Shown: positions 1 through 10,120, counted from the first letter of the stretch. The stretch is DNA of 64,000 nt from Algoriphagus taiwanensis (GCF_036245645.1 NZ_BTPE01000004.1:310001-374000), one strand, 5' to 3'. The notes: generated by a model from the sequence alone, not told the origin. Numbers and translations are program-made.

Positions 1-132
1 TGAAAAATTACACTTGTCTTGTTGTTCAGGATTGCTACATTTAAGTGTGCGTAAATGGACAATTCTGGACATTTCCTACAAATGAATATCCTGCCTTGCT
101 TGTGGGGTTAGAATTTGAGTTATTTTGTAGTT

Positions 133-1257
133 GTGAAAATAAACCGGACTCGGCTTCTCATTTATTCCATTGCTTTAATCCCAATCTTTTTTGGGTGGGA
201 GGTCTATGGACAAAGCCTTACTCCGAAGTATTCCAATGAATTTTTGAGTATCGGTGTAGGTGCAAGGGCTTTGGGAATGGGCGGAGCACAAGTAGGTGCA
301 GTCCGGGATGTAACCGCCTCCTATTGGAATCCTGCGGCACTTACCGGACTTAGGCATCAGTATGAAGCCTCGCTCATGCATGCCGAATATTTCGCCGGAA
401 TCGCCCAATACGATTATTTGGGGTTTAGTACTCCACTCGGAGACCAAAACCAAATCGGTGTCTCTCTTATCCGTTTCGGAGTGGATGATATCCCGGATAC
501 GCGATTTCTCTACGATGCCAATGGGGCCTTGAATTACGACAATATCCAGTTTTTCAATGCTGCTGATTATGCACTTCTTTTGAGCTTTGCCCGGGACTTT
601 TCAGATAAGTGGAAAGTAGGAGCCAATGCCAAGGTCATTCACCGAAATGTAGGCAAATTCGCTCAGGCTTGGGGTTTTGGTTTGGATTTGGGGGCACTCT
701 ATATTCAGAAGAGGCTAACATTGGGTTTGATGATTCGGGATATCACCACCACTTACAATGCCTGGACCCACGATGCAGACCAAGTAAGAGATATTTATTC
801 CCAAACCAATAATGAAATCCCAGTCAATACGGTGGAAATTACCCTTCCCAAAGCAATTGCAAGTATTGCCTACGATTGGAATTTGGGAGAATCATTTCAC
901 TTGCTGACTGCTTTAGACCTGGAAACTACCTTTGACGGAGCTAGAAATACCCTGATTTCAAGTGATGCGCTGAGTATAGATCCCCGGTTTGGGTTGGAGT
1001 TGGGTTTTAAGAATACAGCATTTCTTCGAGGAGGGATGAGTAATTTCCAATACATCAAGGATTTTCAAGGGAACGAATCCATGAATTTTCTTCCTAGTGT
1101 AGGGGTAGGGGTGCTGATCAGTGAGCTCTTTCAGATCGATTATGCCCTATCGGATTTGGGTGATGTGTCAGAAAGTCCATATTCTCATATCTTCAGTCTG
1201 CGGGTGAGTTTGGAGAAATTGCAGCCTGGATCAAAAAAATTTAAAGCTTGGGAATGA
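133..1257 (+). CDS. porV: Type IX secretion outer-membrane protein PorV (PorV/PorQ family)
   Basis: Outer-membrane beta-barrel of the type IX secretion system, which in known systems shuttles cargo from the translocon to the PorU sortase. The mature N-terminus carries the family signature (FLSIGVGARALGMGGAQVG, then TASYWNPAAL), followed by alternating barrel strands to the C-terminus. The reading frame opens with TTG at 115, but GTG at 133 gives a better signal peptide (KINRTR, hydrophobic stretch, VYGQ cleavage), so I chose 133; the start is uncertain. The stop codon overlaps the porU start as ATGA, so the two are translationally coupled. That pairing supports PorV rather than another FadL-like barrel. 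About 374 residues is normal for the family. Confidence 0.88.
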   Translation: MKINRTRLLIYSIALIPIFFGWEVYGQSLTPKYSNEFLSIGVGARALGMGGAQVGAVRDVTASYWNPAALTGLRHQYEASLMHAEYFAGIAQYDYLGFSTPLGDQNQIGVSLIRFGVDDIPDTRFLYDANGALNYDNIQFFNAADYALLLSFARDFSDKWKVGANAKVIHRNVGKFAQAWGFGLDLGALYIQKRLTLGLMIRDITTTYNAWTHDADQVRDIYSQTNNEIPVNTVEITLPKAIASIAYDWNLGESFHLLTALDLETTFDGARNTLISSDALSIDPRFGLELGFKNTAFLRGGMSNFQYIKDFQGNESMNFLPSVGVGVLISELFQIDYALSDLGDVSESPYSHIFSLRVSLEKLQPGSKKFKAWE

Positions 1258-4200
1258 AAAACCTACTTAGAGCGCTGTTCATTTTGTTATTGGTTTTTGG
1301 CTTTCTTCCTGTATCCAAAGCACAGGAGACCCCTTGGTACTCCTATTCCCAGACTTATTATAAAATAGCCGTGGCCGAGGATGGGATCTATAGGATAAAT
1401 CCTGAGGTCTTATCTGCAGCCGGAATCAATCTGAACTCCACGGATCCCAGAAACATCCGAATGTATCATCGGGGAAAAGAAGTGGGGATTTATATCCTAG
1501 GTGAAGAAGACGGGAATTTGGGAAGCGGGGACTACATCGAATTTGTAGGCCGAAGAAATGATGCAGAATTGGATAAGAAGCTGTACACCAAATTTGAGTC
1601 AATTCCCAACCCCTATTACAACACGTACACAGATTCCACTGCATTTTTCCTCACAATTACCCCTGGTACACCCGGAAAGAGAATGTCCCTCAGAGCTGCT
1701 CCAACTCAAAACGGGCCTCAAGCGACAGTCTTCCAAACAGAAAGACTTCAAGTATTTTCAGAAAATTATTCTTTGGGTCAGGCCTATCAGTTTGGCTTTC
1801 GCTTGTCCAGCTATGATCTAGGTCAGGGGTGGATGAGTGGAATCATCACCAAGGGGAGTACTCGGGAGCTGGTGTTTTCTGATTTGGGGGCTTTGCCAGG
1901 AGTAGTCAATGCTCAGCTGGAAATTGGTCTTGTCGGCAGGTCGGAAAACAATCATCTTGCCGTCATCACTGCTGGGCCCACCTCATCCTCCCAGCGAAAC
2001 CTTACTTCTACCAGCTTTTTGGGATTCAATTATCCCCAACTCACCCTGAGCCTTAATCGCTCTGATTTCAATTCCAACGGAACTTTGGTTGTCCGCATAA
2101 CCCCTTCCGGGCAAGAAGCAGCAGACAATATCTCTATCGCCTACGCAAAGATTACCTACACAAGAACAGTCCCTCAAGGAAATTTTCCTTCAGAAGTTCT
2201 TTTCTTTCCTGAAGGAAATGCCCAATTGACCCTCAATTCTGTGCAGGAACCCTATGTAGCCGTAGAGGCTTCGGATATTTTTTCTCCTGAGAAAATCCTC
2301 TCCACCTCCTCCTCGACGACCCAGAGACTGCAGGCTGGAGTCCTTACCAAAGAAAGCAAAATCTATCTGCAGCAGGAATCGAGGGTCTTTCAAGTGGAGA
2401 AAATGAAGCCGCTTAGGTTCAGGAATTATTTGGCGCAAAAGGCAGACTACATACTGGTTGGGCATCGCGAGCTAGAGAAGCCTAGTGCTCAATACTCCAA
2501 CCCGCTAAAGTCCTATGCTATCCACCGGGCCTCGGCCCAGGGAGGTGGGTTTGATACCTTGACGGTAAGAATGGAGGATTTGTACGATCAGTTCGCTTAT
2601 GGCGAGCAGTCTGCAGTGGCTCTTTATGAGTTTTTGAGAGCTTACTATCCGGTTCATCGGCCCACACATATGCTGTTGGCGGGGAGAGCTTTGGCTATCT
2701 TCTCTCAGGCGAGGCTGAATGGGCAGAATGTTTTTTACAGAAAAGCTCCCCAAGCATTTCCTTTTCAGGATTTGGTACCTGTGGGTGGATTCCCTTTTTC
2801 CGATAATGTTTACACATTGGGATTGGACCCTCAAAACCCACTCTCTCCCGCCTTGGCCATTGGGAGAATTCCCGCCAAGAATTCTCAGCAATTGGAGGAT
2901 TACCTAAATAAGGCTATTGAAAAAGACCTTTTAGGGGCGACAGAGCCTTGGCAAAAGGAGTTGGTCCATCTCAGTGGAGGGCTATCAGAGTTTGAACTGG
3001 AGCGATATTTCAATTTCCTCAATGGGTTTAAGGCAGTTGCAGAAGGACCATTTTTGGGAGGACAGGTAAAAACCTATCGGAAGAGGTCCAACTCAGTCGT
3101 GGAGGTAATAGATATTACCGGGGATTTAAATTCGGGAAAAAGTATGCTGACCTTTTTCGGTCACGGCGCGCCTACAGTCATTGATATCGAAATCGGCTTT
3201 GTATCGGACCCCACCTTGGGCTATGCGAATAAAGGCAAATACCCCTTGATGCTCTTCAACGGATGTGATTATGGATCTGCTTTCAGCACAGTATACACCC
3301 AAGGTGAAGATTGGGTAATCACTCCGGAAAAAGGAGCCTCTCACGTCATGGCCAATTCTTCGATTGGAGTAGATGTGTTTTTGAGGAGGTATTCGGATGA
3401 GTTCTATACCTATGCTTTTGCAGACAGTTCCAAAATCTGGCGAACAGTCGGTGAAATCAAGCAAGCTGCTGAATCCAGATACGTGCAGCGCTATGGCACC
3501 GCTCCTCTGAGCTACTCCCACATGGAGCAAATGGTAATACTCGGTGACCCGGGCGCCAAGCTTTTTCCTGCCAATAAGCCGGATTATTCCTTGGACACAG
3601 AAGAGGTGGAAATCGGGACATTTGACGATAGCCCGCTCTCGGCGATTTCAGATAGTCTCAAGTTGACTTTTGTACTCAGAAACATTGGCATCACCAACTC
3701 GGATTCGATTCAGTATCAAGTGAGCAGAAAGCTGCCCGATGGGACTATTTTTGAATTTGATCCGGTCAGGATTTCTTCAGTATCGCGGATAGATACTCTA
3801 GTTTTTTCCATTCCCAATTTTGACTTGGAAGCCGCAGGAGAAAATGAATTTTCCATCTCCGTCAATACCACTCAGGAAGTGGATGAAATGACCTTCCTAA
3901 ACAATTCCATTTCCTTTACATCATTTATACCGCTCAGTGGAACCCTCCATCTTTTCCCCACCGACTTCGGTATAGTTTCAGAAAATGAAGTCTCTCTGAT
4001 AGCTCAGGCCCCAGGAAAACTCACCCAAAACCGCACCATTATCCTCCAAATGGATACGACTGCAAGGTTCGATTCGCCTTTCAGGCAGGAACTGAGGGTG
4101 ACGACATCAGGCCTCGCCGAGTGGCCTGTTCGCTTGAGTGCAGGAAATGATTCTACCACTTATTTCTGGAGATCAAGGTATCAGGAACCTGCCGCCGGGG

Positions 4201-6278
4201 AGACCGATGAATGGACTACGACCAGTTTCTCCTTTATTCCAAACGCTCCAAATGGCTGGACCCAAAGGAATGAAGATCAGTTGAGGATCAATCAGCTGGA
4301 TAATCTGGCCCTGCCGGAAGCTACCAGAACTTGGGAATACCTCAAGCAGACGGCCGAGATTGAGGTGTTTACGGTGGGAGCGGGAGTGGATTCCCTGAGT
4401 TTCAGAAATACTCAATTTTACCTGAATCAGATACCGCAAATCATTGATAATGCCAACAATGCCAATAGCCGGCTTTGTCCCAATGGCTCCTTGGGCTTAG
4501 TGTCCTTTGATTACAAATCCCTGCTTCCCTACTTGGCAATTCCTATTCCCGGCTTTGATATTCTGGACGGTAGAGCATGCGGAAGAGTGCCTCAGATGAT
4601 TCAGAGCATTCGTAATTCCTGGATTACCGACCCGGCCAATACGATTTTGCAGGATTACGTACGGGCGGTAAAAGATCAGGATTTTGTCATCATCTTTTCC
4701 GTAGGGAATGTCAATTTTGGAGATTGGCCGGATCGGGCTTATCAAAGTCTCCGTCAGTTTGGGGCGAGTGAGGCCACACTGAGAGCATTGAAAAATGGGG
4801 ATCCCTATATTCTTTACGGCCGAAAAGGAATGAGAGCAGGAGAGGCCATTGAGATTGTGGGCAATGCGGCCTTTGAGGTGCCAGCCAATCAGCAGACTTT
4901 GAGCTTTGAGACCGGCTTGGAAGGATACATTACTCAGGGTGTGATTTTGACGCCAAGAATCGGTCCTTCATCCAATTGGGAGCGGTTTTTCCAGAATGTC
5001 AATACCAGGACCTGGGTCAATGAGGAGAATACCTACTTCGATGTTTTGGGTGTGAAGGAGGATGGCACAGAAGAAATTCTGCTTGGCTCGATTCGTGACC
5101 CACAGATAGATCTTTCTTTCATCAATCCACAGCAGTATCCTTATCTCAGGCTGAAGTACCGAATGGATGATCCTAACTCCACCGCCCCGGCACAGCTGGA
5201 TCGCTGGCAGGTCAATTATGATGGAGTGCCTGAAGGGGTTTTGATTCAGAAAAATCCCGGTGAGCCTATTTCGCTTCGAGAAGGTCAGCAGACCCAAGTG
5301 GATTTTATTTTCAAAAATGCCTCCGTTTATGATTTTCTGGACTCTATTCGGGTGGATTGGACATTGACTAATATGACGACCAAGCGGGTGGAGAAATTCA
5401 CCAAAAAATTCCCTGCGCTCAAGGCAGGGGAGTCTCTGGAGTTTGGGGTAGACTTCAATAGCTTGGGACGGGCGGGGGAAACCTCCCTGGAGGTCTTTGC
5501 CAATCCCAGAATTCTTCAGGAGCAGACTTTCAGAAACAATCTCATTGACTTGGGTAAGACCTTCATTGTGGAGGCAGATAATTCCACCTCGCTTTTGGAT
5601 GTGAACTTTGATGGGATATATATTATGGACGGGGATTTGGTCTCCCCAAATGTGCTAATCACTGCTTTGCTGAAAAATGACCAAACCCTGATCTATAAAT
5701 CAGATACTGTGGGAATGGAAATCTTCCTCAAGCAAAACTGCGAAGGTTGCCAGTTTCAGCGCATCAACTTCTCCAATCCCAATTTGACTTGGTCTCCGGC
5801 TTCAGAAAATGAGGATTTCAGAGTGTCCCTTCTGCCCGGGCCTTTGGAAGATGGAATCTATACCCTGCGCATCACCAATGAGGACTCCGCTCAGCCTTAT
5901 GAGATTACTTTTGAGGTGGTCAATGAATCTACCATTACCAATTTCTATCCTTATCCCAATCCTTTCAGTACCTCGGTGAGGTTTGTCTTCACTGTGACAG
6001 GTGCTGAGGTGCCTGATGAGATCAAAATCCAGATTATGACTGTCACAGGGCGTGTGGTGAGGGAGATCCTGCAAGATGAATTGGGTCCGATTCGGATTGG
6101 GAATAACATTACCGAATATGCCTGGGATGGGCGTGATGAGTTTGGAGATCAGCTGGCCAACGGAGTGTATATTTATAGGGTTTTGGTACGGATCAATGGC
6201 CAATTTGTAGAGCATAGGCCTACTGCAGGTGATCGAGGATTTACCAAGGGATATGGCAAAATGTACCTTCTGCGCTAG
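1254..6278 (+). CDS. porU: Type IX secretion system sortase PorU
   Basis: Gingipain-type (C25) cysteine endopeptidase on the cell surface that removes the C-terminal sorting domain of type IX cargo and attaches the cargo to anionic LPS. About 1,674 residues. A signal peptide (LLRALFILLLVFGFLPVSKAQ) is followed by a beta-rich N-terminal region and the caspase-like C25 domain. The likely dyad is His637 in FFGHGAP and Cys671 in LFNGCDYG. The C-terminus has a FlgD-like/type A sorting-domain fold (YPYPNPF...WDGRDEFG...GVYIYRV). The frame opens at TTG 1248; ATG 1254 overlaps the porV stop and is preferred. The gene converges on the next one with a 4-base stop overlap. Confidence 0.9.
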   Translation: MKNLLRALFILLLVFGFLPVSKAQETPWYSYSQTYYKIAVAEDGIYRINPEVLSAAGINLNSTDPRNIRMYHRGKEVGIYILGEEDGNLGSGDYIEFVGRRNDAELDKKLYTKFESIPNPYYNTYTDSTAFFLTITPGTPGKRMSLRAAPTQNGPQATVFQTERLQVFSENYSLGQAYQFGFRLSSYDLGQGWMSGIITKGSTRELVFSDLGALPGVVNAQLEIGLVGRSENNHLAVITAGPTSSSQRNLTSTSFLGFNYPQLTLSLNRSDFNSNGTLVVRITPSGQEAADNISIAYAKITYTRTVPQGNFPSEVLFFPEGNAQLTLNSVQEPYVAVEASDIFSPEKILSTSSSTTQRLQAGVLTKESKIYLQQESRVFQVEKMKPLRFRNYLAQKADYILVGHRELEKPSAQYSNPLKSYAIHRASAQGGGFDTLTVRMEDLYDQFAYGEQSAVALYEFLRAYYPVHRPTHMLLAGRALAIFSQARLNGQNVFYRKAPQAFPFQDLVPVGGFPFSDNVYTLGLDPQNPLSPALAIGRIPAKNSQQLEDYLNKAIEKDLLGATEPWQKELVHLSGGLSEFELERYFNFLNGFKAVAEGPFLGGQVKTYRKRSNSVVEVIDITGDLNSGKSMLTFFGHGAPTVIDIEIGFVSDPTLGYANKGKYPLMLFNGCDYGSAFSTVYTQGEDWVITPEKGASHVMANSSIGVDVFLRRYSDEFYTYAFADSSKIWRTVGEIKQAAESRYVQRYGTAPLSYSHMEQMVILGDPGAKLFPANKPDYSLDTEEVEIGTFDDSPLSAISDSLKLTFVLRNIGITNSDSIQYQVSRKLPDGTIFEFDPVRISSVSRIDTLVFSIPNFDLEAAGENEFSISVNTTQEVDEMTFLNNSISFTSFIPLSGTLHLFPTDFGIVSENEVSLIAQAPGKLTQNRTIILQMDTTARFDSPFRQELRVTTSGLAEWPVRLSAGNDSTTYFWRSRYQEPAAGETDEWTTTSFSFIPNAPNGWTQRNEDQLRINQLDNLALPEATRTWEYLKQTAEIEVFTVGAGVDSLSFRNTQFYLNQIPQIIDNANNANSRLCPNGSLGLVSFDYKSLLPYLAIPIPGFDILDGRACGRVPQMIQSIRNSWITDPANTILQDYVRAVKDQDFVIIFSVGNVNFGDWPDRAYQSLRQFGASEATLRALKNGDPYILYGRKGMRAGEAIEIVGNAAFEVPANQQTLSFETGLEGYITQGVILTPRIGPSSNWERFFQNVNTRTWVNEENTYFDVLGVKEDGTEEILLGSIRDPQIDLSFINPQQYPYLRLKYRMDDPNSTAPAQLDRWQVNYDGVPEGVLIQKNPGEPISLREGQQTQVDFIFKNASVYDFLDSIRVDWTLTNMTTKRVEKFTKKFPALKAGESLEFGVDFNSLGRAGETSLEVFANPRILQEQTFRNNLIDLGKTFIVEADNSTSLLDVNFDGIYIMDGDLVSPNVLITALLKNDQTLIYKSDTVGMEIFLKQNCEGCQFQRINFSNPNLTWSPASENEDFRVSLLPGPLEDGIYTLRITNEDSAQPYEITFEVVNESTITNFYPYPNPFSTSVRFVFTVTGAEVPDEIKIQIMTVTGRVVREILQDELGPIRIGNNITEYAWDGRDEFGDQLANGVYIYRVLVRINGQFVEHRPTAGDRGFTKGYGKMYLLR

Positions 6279-6970
6279 GCTTTTGCCTTAGTCCAGGTGT
6301 GGTAAATCCCCCAAAAGCTAATAATCAATAGCAAGAAAACTATTCCGAATTGCAGAGGATGATTCATGGACTCTTGAGCTCCCAAAAATGAATTTCCTAT
6401 AAGTCCGGTTGCGAATGCGATAAACGTGCGAGGAAGCATACCGGGTATTCCAAAAGTAATCACCTTCCTTAGCGGAATCCGAAGAGAGGCAAACACAAAA
6501 TTGGAAATAGCAAAAGGAATGACCGGGCTCAATCGAACGAAAAAAATCAGGCTTGGGGAATTGGTGAGCCGTTTTTCTATATCTTTTTCCAGCTTTGGCT
6601 GATGGAAGTAAAGAATTTCCATAAAGTCCTCATTCAATAATTTCCCCAATCCATACCCGATAAAATTGGCCAGGATATAGCCTCCTACGAGAACCGGAAA
6701 TCCCAGCCAGCCCCAAAAGAAGCCGACTGCCGTGGCTGTCAACGTAGTAGGGAGTAGGGCCAATCCTAATACAAGAGCAATCCCGGACAAGGCAAAAAGC
6801 TGGTTGGAGAGGGAATGGATAGGGATCTGCTCCAATAAGTAGTATTGTGAAAGAAGTATCAGAGAGCCAATGGCGGGTAGTATACTTACCCAAACCCATC
6901 CAATCACGGAGAGAGGGTGGGTCTTGAAGTACCTTCCCAAAACCTTGAAAATGCTCACCTTTTTTGTCAT
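6275..6970 (-). CDS. TVP38/TMEM64 family (DedA/VTT-like) membrane protein
   Basis: Integral inner-membrane protein of 231 residues with about five or six hydrophobic segments. The central re-entrant region (PTTLTATAVGFFWGWLGFPVLVGGYILANFIGYGLGK, then FFVRLSPVIPFAISNFVFA) is the SNARE-associated/VTT domain. Relatives are implicated in lipid scrambling or membrane homeostasis; the substrate here is unknown. It is the only minus-strand gene between porU and the trans-sulfuration gene, and its stop overlaps the porU stop by 4 bases. ATG start at 6970. Confidence 0.8.
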   Translation of the reverse strand: MTKKVSIFKVLGRYFKTHPLSVIGWVWVSILPAIGSLILLSQYYLLEQIPIHSLSNQLFALSGIALVLGLALLPTTLTATAVGFFWGWLGFPVLVGGYILANFIGYGLGKLLNEDFMEILYFHQPKLEKDIEKRLTNSPSLIFFVRLSPVIPFAISNFVFASLRIPLRKVITFGIPGMLPRTFIAFATGLIGNSFLGAQESMNHPLQFGIVFLLLIISFWGIYHTWTKAKA

Positions 6971-7186
6971 CTTTGATGGCCTATTGCCGGGGTGTCTGAT
7001 CGAATTCTTGGCAAGTTTAGCATGCTAAATCGGATTTTCACCTGATTTAATTTTCAGGCGACTATCCCTCAGCTCAGACTTGCAATCTTGATTGATCCAG
7101 TGCAATCCCAAGGGGATACATGTTCAAGCAACTCGGATGGTTTTCTCCCGGCTTAATATAAACCCAATAAAATCAAATAAAGACTT
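6971..7186. other. 216-bp divergent intergenic region, no recognised element
   Basis: Between the TVP38-type gene and the trans-sulfuration gene. It contains a 12-base perfect palindrome (TTAGCATGCTAA, about 7017-7028) and a short hairpin (CCTGA...TCAGG, about 7041-7054). I looked for a SAM riboswitch because the downstream gene is in methionine/cysteine metabolism and could not match a known consensus. Confidence 0.4.
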
Positions 7187-8332
7187 ATGAAATTTGGTAC
7201 CAAAGCCATACACGCCGGAGTAAGTCCGGACCCTTCCACAGGGGCAATCATGACCCCGATCTACCAGACCTCTACCTATGTGCAGAAGTCTCCGGGAGAT
7301 CATTTAGGCTATGAGTACAGCCGTACCCACAACCCTACCCGTACTGCTCTTCAAGACAGCTTGGCTGCTTTGGAAAACGGGAAACACGGGATTTGCTTTT
7401 CCTCAGGCTTGGGAGCTATTGATTCTGTCATTAAGCTTTTCAGTCCCGGTGATGAGATTATCTCCACCAATGATCTCTATGGAGGCACTTACCGGCTTTT
7501 TACCAAGGTATTTGAAAAGTACGGGATCAAATTCCATTTCGTATCGATGGCTGATCCTGAGCAGCTTTCGGCCTATGTCAACGAGAAAACCAAAATGGTT
7601 TGGGTGGAAACGCCCACCAATCCCATGATGAATATCATTGACTTGGAGGCCATGGCAGCCTTTTCCAAAAAGCATGGTTTACTCTTGGCAGTCGATAATA
7701 CTTTCGCTTCTCCTTTTATTCAAAATCCACTGGATTTGGGTGCAGATATCGTGATGCATTCCGTGACCAAGTATCTGGGAGGACACTCTGACGTGGTCAT
7801 GGGAGCATTGGTGGTCAATGACGATGAATTGGCCTCCCGATTGGTATTTCTACAAAATGCCTGTGGTGCCACTCCCGGTCCTCAGGACTGCTTTTTGGTG
7901 CTCAGAGGAATCAAAACGCTCCATCTGAGAATGGAAAGACATTCCCAAAACGGGAAAACCATTGCCGCCTTTCTAAAAAATCACCCTAAAGTGGAAAAGG
8001 TCTACTGGCCGGGTTTTGAGGATCATCCTAACCATGAGGTGGCAAAAAGGCAAATGAGATCCTTTGGAGGAATGATTTCCTTCACTTTGGTAGGAAACCG
8101 TCTGGAAGATGCCAAAAAGGTCATGGAAAACCTTCATTTATTCTCATTGGCAGAATCTCTCGGTGGGGTAGAATCCCTCTGCGGTCACCCTGCGAGCATG
8201 ACTCATGCTTCGATTCCGAAAGCTGAGCGGGAAAAAGTAGGCTTGGTCGATTCCTTGATCCGGCTGAGTGTAGGGGTGGAAGATGCCGAGGATTTGATGA
8301 GCGATATCGCTCAAGCCCTAGCCAAAATCTAA
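7187..8332 (+). CDS. Trans-sulfuration PLP enzyme (cystathionine gamma-synthase/lyase family)
   Basis: Cys/Met-metabolism PLP enzyme of 381 residues, the usual length. The fold-type I signature is clear: YSRTHNPTR near residue 45, SSGLGAI contacting the cofactor, DNTFASPF, and the Schiff-base lysine at Lys195 in SVTKYLGGHSD. The C-terminal SLGGVESL...HPASMTHAS motif is typical. The family interconverts homoserine esters, cysteine, cystathionine and homocysteine; synthase, gamma-lyase and gamma-synthase-like lyases cannot be told apart reliably from sequence by eye. Annotations of close Bacteroidota proteins usually say cystathionine gamma-synthase. ATG start; monocistronic, with the next gene convergent and directly abutting. 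Confidence 0.88.
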   Translation: MKFGTKAIHAGVSPDPSTGAIMTPIYQTSTYVQKSPGDHLGYEYSRTHNPTRTALQDSLAALENGKHGICFSSGLGAIDSVIKLFSPGDEIISTNDLYGGTYRLFTKVFEKYGIKFHFVSMADPEQLSAYVNEKTKMVWVETPTNPMMNIIDLEAMAAFSKKHGLLLAVDNTFASPFIQNPLDLGADIVMHSVTKYLGGHSDVVMGALVVNDDELASRLVFLQNACGATPGPQDCFLVLRGIKTLHLRMERHSQNGKTIAAFLKNHPKVEKVYWPGFEDHPNHEVAKRQMRSFGGMISFTLVGNRLEDAKKVMENLHLFSLAESLGGVESLCGHPASMTHASIPKAEREKVGLVDSLIRLSVGVEDAEDLMSDIAQALAKI

Positions 8333-9166
8333 TCAGACGGCTAATTTCTCCATCAAGCGAACAGCCTGTTTTTCTATTTGGGAAGACAGGCTTTTCTTTT
8401 CAGCTTTAAGCTCTTTGGCCCATTCCAGGTATTTTTTGGAAGGGTTTTCCTTTTCTGCCAAAAAATGGGACAAAGCCTGCAGAGTCAGGTGATTGGCGTA
8501 CCAAGGCTTCAGACTTTCTTTCAATGCCTGGATTTCTCCATGAATCTGGGATACAAAAATGGGGTTGAATCCCAGGTGAATCAGCAGGTTTTCCAGCATT
8601 ATGATTTTACGCAGGCTTTCAAAAAGCTCCGGGAAGGTCTGGGTTTTTAAAGGAACTTCAATATCCTCCTGCAAGTAGCCCAGTTCCTCATTGGCAAGTT
8701 GATTAATAGCTGTTGAAATCATCAGAGGTTTGATCCCTTTGCTGCTTTGATGGGTTTTGACAAGAAAATCATCCCATATCTTTAAGGTACTTCCGATGGC
8801 TAAGTCAAAGGCTTCTTTTTGGACATTGCGCTTTTCCGTTAAGATGTAGGTGGAGAAACTTTCCATTCGCTGATGATGCTGTCCTTCTCGGCTTTGGATA
8901 TTTCTCTCGACCAATTTGAGGTGATGGATTTTTCTAAGTGCTTTTTTCAGCCGCTTGAAGGGAGAAAAAAGGCTGACACCCAAGTCCTCGTTTTCAAAAT
9001 GAATTTTCGCCATCAAGTCGGAGTAAAGCTCCAAAAACTCCAGTTTGGAGAGTAGCTCTACTGCTTTTTTGGTCTTGATTTGCTTTCCCAAGGCAAGGAA
9101 AAGAGCCTTCGCCTCAGCATGCTGTTGCTCAAAATATTGAAAAACCGGCGATGTTTTGACGGACAT
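8333..9166 (-). CDS. CHAD-like alpha-helical protein, degenerate
   Basis: 277-residue, almost wholly alpha-helical, Lys-rich protein without signal peptide. Two stretches resemble the repeated CHAD core (polyphosphate-binding helical bundle): LFSPFKRLKKALRKIHHLKL near residues 65-85 and FESLRKIIMLENLLIHLGFN plus IQALKESLKPWYANHLTL in the second half. Several conserved basic residues of the canonical domain are missing, so a CHAD assignment is inference and polyphosphate binding cannot be assumed. It lies 3 bases downstream of the DUF2027-Smr gene on the same strand, suggesting co-transcription with that gene and photolyase. Confidence 0.55.
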   Translation of the reverse strand: MSVKTSPVFQYFEQQHAEAKALFLALGKQIKTKKAVELLSKLEFLELYSDLMAKIHFENEDLGVSLFSPFKRLKKALRKIHHLKLVERNIQSREGQHHQRMESFSTYILTEKRNVQKEAFDLAIGSTLKIWDDFLVKTHQSSKGIKPLMISTAINQLANEELGYLQEDIEVPLKTQTFPELFESLRKIIMLENLLIHLGFNPIFVSQIHGEIQALKESLKPWYANHLTLQALSHFLAEKENPSKKYLEWAKELKAEKKSLSSQIEKQAVRLMEKLAV

Positions 9167-9169
9167 GTT

Positions 9170-10120
9170 TTAGGAAATTCTCACCAGGGTGGCGCCATAG
9201 CCCCATTGATCTTTCTGGGTGTCCTGAAAGTACTTAATATTTCCTAATTGGCTCAGTCGCTTGTGAATTTCTTTTCTCAAAACCCCATTTCCCAAGCCAT
9301 GAATAAAGGTGATCTCATCCATTCCCGAAGCGATGGCTTGATTGAGTTTGGCTTCAAAAACTTCCAGCTGAATCCGCATTTTCTCCGAATTACTCAGTTT
9401 TTCGGGCTGGGGGTGAAGTTCCTCGATATGCAGGTCTATGGATCGGGAGGGTTTTTGGACCGAAGAGGGTGCAGGACTGGGGTTGATTTGGCTGAGCTCG
9501 GAGTTCAGGCTGCGAATGTCCAGCTCTTTGGTGGTCTGCTCTAGAGCAAAGAGGTAGACTGTTTTGTCCAATAGGGGAGCCTTGCTCAGGTGCTTAAAAA
9601 ACTGAGTAGGTTTCATTTTGAGCTGTCGCTCAAAGGCCGGGATGGCTTTTTCCAGTTGGTTTTGGATCGGGATAAAACGCAGCAGAAAGGCGGGCCATTC
9701 ATCCATTTCCTTAAGAAGGCGCTCGTCAATCTTTTTGGCTTCGCCAGAATTGAGCGTGCCTGTATATAGGGTACGGTGATTATCCCCATAGACTTCCGAA
9801 GCATGGGAGAGGTAGGTCTGCTTGCTGTCGTTGATCAGGTAGAGACTGAGATTTTGATCATTAAGGGGTAAAAATGCCAAGTAAAGCCCTTGATCCTTGG
9901 GGGCTGAGATTGGAGCGGGAGTGAATGAGTCCTGGTCTGGATTGGCTACTTCCCCGAAATAATTCTTTTCCGTGGCGGCAATCAGGACTACCTCTGATTT
10001 GAGGGCGGGAATCAGAAATCCATCTTCGATTTCCACTTCAATTTTTCCACTTGAGGAAATTCTCCGGATTACTCCTTCTTCTTTTCCGTGAAGCAACCTG
10101 ACTCGGTCTCCAATATTCAT
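9170..10120 (-). CDS. DUF2027 domain protein with C-terminal Smr domain
   Basis: 316 residues. An N-terminal small beta-barrel (NIGDRVRLLHGKEEGVIRRI, about residues 2-50) leads to a DUF2027 beta domain (about 80-200) and ends in a small MutS-related (Smr) domain: DLHIEEL near residue 228, then FIHGLGNGVLRKEIHKRL near 270 with the Hx G motif, and a final GYGATLVRI strand. Smr domains are nucleases or nucleic-acid binders; this Bacteroidota architecture has no proven role known to me. The start overlaps the photolyase stop by 4 bases (ATGA type), so the two are translationally coupled. Confidence 0.85.
   Translation of the reverse strand: MNIGDRVRLLHGKEEGVIRRISSSGKIEVEIEDGFLIPALKSEVVLIAATEKNYFGEVANPDQDSFTPAPISAPKDQGLYLAFLPLNDQNLSLYLINDSKQTYLSHASEVYGDNHRTLYTGTLNSGEAKKIDERLLKEMDEWPAFLLRFIPIQNQLEKAIPAFERQLKMKPTQFFKHLSKAPLLDKTVYLFALEQTTKELDIRSLNSELSQINPSPAPSSVQKPSRSIDLHIEELHPQPEKLSNSEKMRIQLEVFEAKLNQAIASGMDEITFIHGLGNGVLRKEIHKRLSQLGNIKYFQDTQKDQWGYGATLVRIS

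Noticed and set aside
1..132. Promoter or small gene before porV
   Set aside because: A 64-codon overlapping frame and TAGAATTTG (one base too long for TAnnTTTG) were seen; neither is convincing.
6971..7186. SAM riboswitch upstream of the trans-sulfuration gene
   Set aside because: Some pieces (GTGCAATCCC, CAACTCGG) looked suggestive, but the conserved SAM-I core and closing stem could not be built, and no terminator follows.
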